A DNA stretch of 64,000 nt. Source: an uncultured Ruminococcus sp. (GTDB lineage Bacteria; Bacillota; Clostridia; Oscillospirales; Ruminococcaceae). The translations under genes and the position numbers were made by a program. Below, piece after piece: positions 63,811 to 64,000 of this stretch. Positions within the stretch are counted from its first letter, which is position 1; each line of letters begins with the position of its first letter. Under the pieces are notes generated by a model. That model saw only the letters and a list, made by a program, of their open reading frames with translations, was not told the origin of the DNA and searched no databases. Location of the stretch: the NCBI GenBank assembly GCA_900539835.1, contig UQDR01000013.1:1-64000 (forward strand), written 5' to 3'.

Positions 63811-64000
63811 ATGTCAAAAAACGGTTCTATATCAGCTTCAGTAATTAAGCGTCTTCCACGTTATTACAGATTTTTAGGTGAACTAAAAAAACAGGGTGTT
63901 GAACGAATTTCATCCCGTGAATTATCAGAGCTTATGAAGCTGACTGCTTCTCAAATAAGGCAAGATTTAAACTGCTTCGGCGGATTCGGACAGCAGGGCT
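63811..64000 (+). CDS. rex: Redox-sensing transcriptional repressor Rex (5' part)
   Basis: NADH/NAD+-sensing repressor of fermentation genes; the gene runs off the window end. The 63 visible codons give the N-terminal winged helix-turn-helix: SASVIKRLPRYYRFLGELKK, ISSRELSELMKLTASQIRQD and LNCFGGFGQQG, all typical of Rex. The Rossmann NAD domain lies beyond the window. The ribosome site is weak (ACAGG, 10 bases before the ATG). Confidence 0.93.
   Translation, partial: MSKNGSISASVIKRLPRYYRFLGELKKQGVERISSRELSELMKLTASQIRQDLNCFGGFGQQG

Noticed and set aside
1..64000. CRISPR, tRNA/rRNA, phage or insertion sequences
   Set aside because: No regularly spaced repeats, no cloverleaf or rRNA signatures, and no integrase or transposase motifs were seen.

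Overview
The window reads as chromosomal core sequence of a low-GC, endospore-forming, anaerobic Clostridia member, most likely an Oscillospiraceae/Ruminococcaceae relative. The support is SpoIVA next to a SipL-type SPOCS-LysM protein, a group II ECF transporter module beside truA, an IspH-ribosomal S1 fusion, a class III (anaerobic) ribonucleotide reductase with its activase, Rex, and AT-rich intergenic DNA with strong sigma-A type promoters. No phage, integrase, transposase, CRISPR array, rRNA or tRNA gene was seen.

Layout. 1-8.6 kb (minus): an operon ecfA2-ecfT-small coiled-coil gene-truA-membrane propeller gene-cvpA-clp, with ecfA1 and a TfoX C-domain gene just upstream; ecfA2 has its own consensus promoter. 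8.7-15.1 kb: a decayed zeta-toxin-like ATPase gene, an RlmI-like methyltransferase, a flavin reductase, glmM and ruvCAB (minus), then a lone P-loop kinase gene (plus). 15.2-23.4 kb (minus): spoIVA-sipL, a phosphoglucomutase, an interrupted small membrane gene, the comM/yifB gene and a lysophospholipase-like hydrolase. 23.6-31.5 kb (plus): rpoB-rpoC with their own promoter. 31.5-36.7 kb (minus): pheA-ispF, an unknown gene, and nrdD-nrdG behind NrdR-box-like sites. 36.7-37.7 kb: mostly non-coding, with a 59-residue membrane protein gene. 37.7-39.5 kb: asnB (plus). 39.6-53.7 kb (minus): HAD phosphatase, RlmL-like methyltransferase, class A PBP, then a long run GNAT-ygiQ-MBL-DUF3006-rpiR-flavoprotein-ybaK-(cmk-plsC)-(ispH-S1). 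53.7-58.4 kb (minus): a repeat-rich gap, then tepA-ylzJ-like-uppP-ftsK/spoIIIE. 58.8-62.1 kb (plus): aconitase and NADP-isocitrate dehydrogenase. 62.2-64 kb: a MATE transporter (minus) and the 5' end of rex (plus).

Most genes serve housekeeping: transcription, Holliday-junction processing, wall precursor and PBP synthesis, isoprenoids, phospholipid, dNTP and Phe/Asn/2-oxoglutarate supply, plus spore coat assembly. No clearly new multi-gene system was found. The observations most worth a second look are these: an anaerobic ribonucleotide reductase whose reading frame stops just before the usual C-terminal glycyl-radical motif; a perfect hairpin between the ruvA Shine-Dalgarno and its start codon; small palindromes with variable stems and a constant CCTAC tail, one of them supplying the glmM stop codon; 115-bp-spaced direct repeats, one copy of which supplies the ftsK stop codon; a three-hairpin non-coding element beside the PBP gene; and two small genes (59 and 50 codons).
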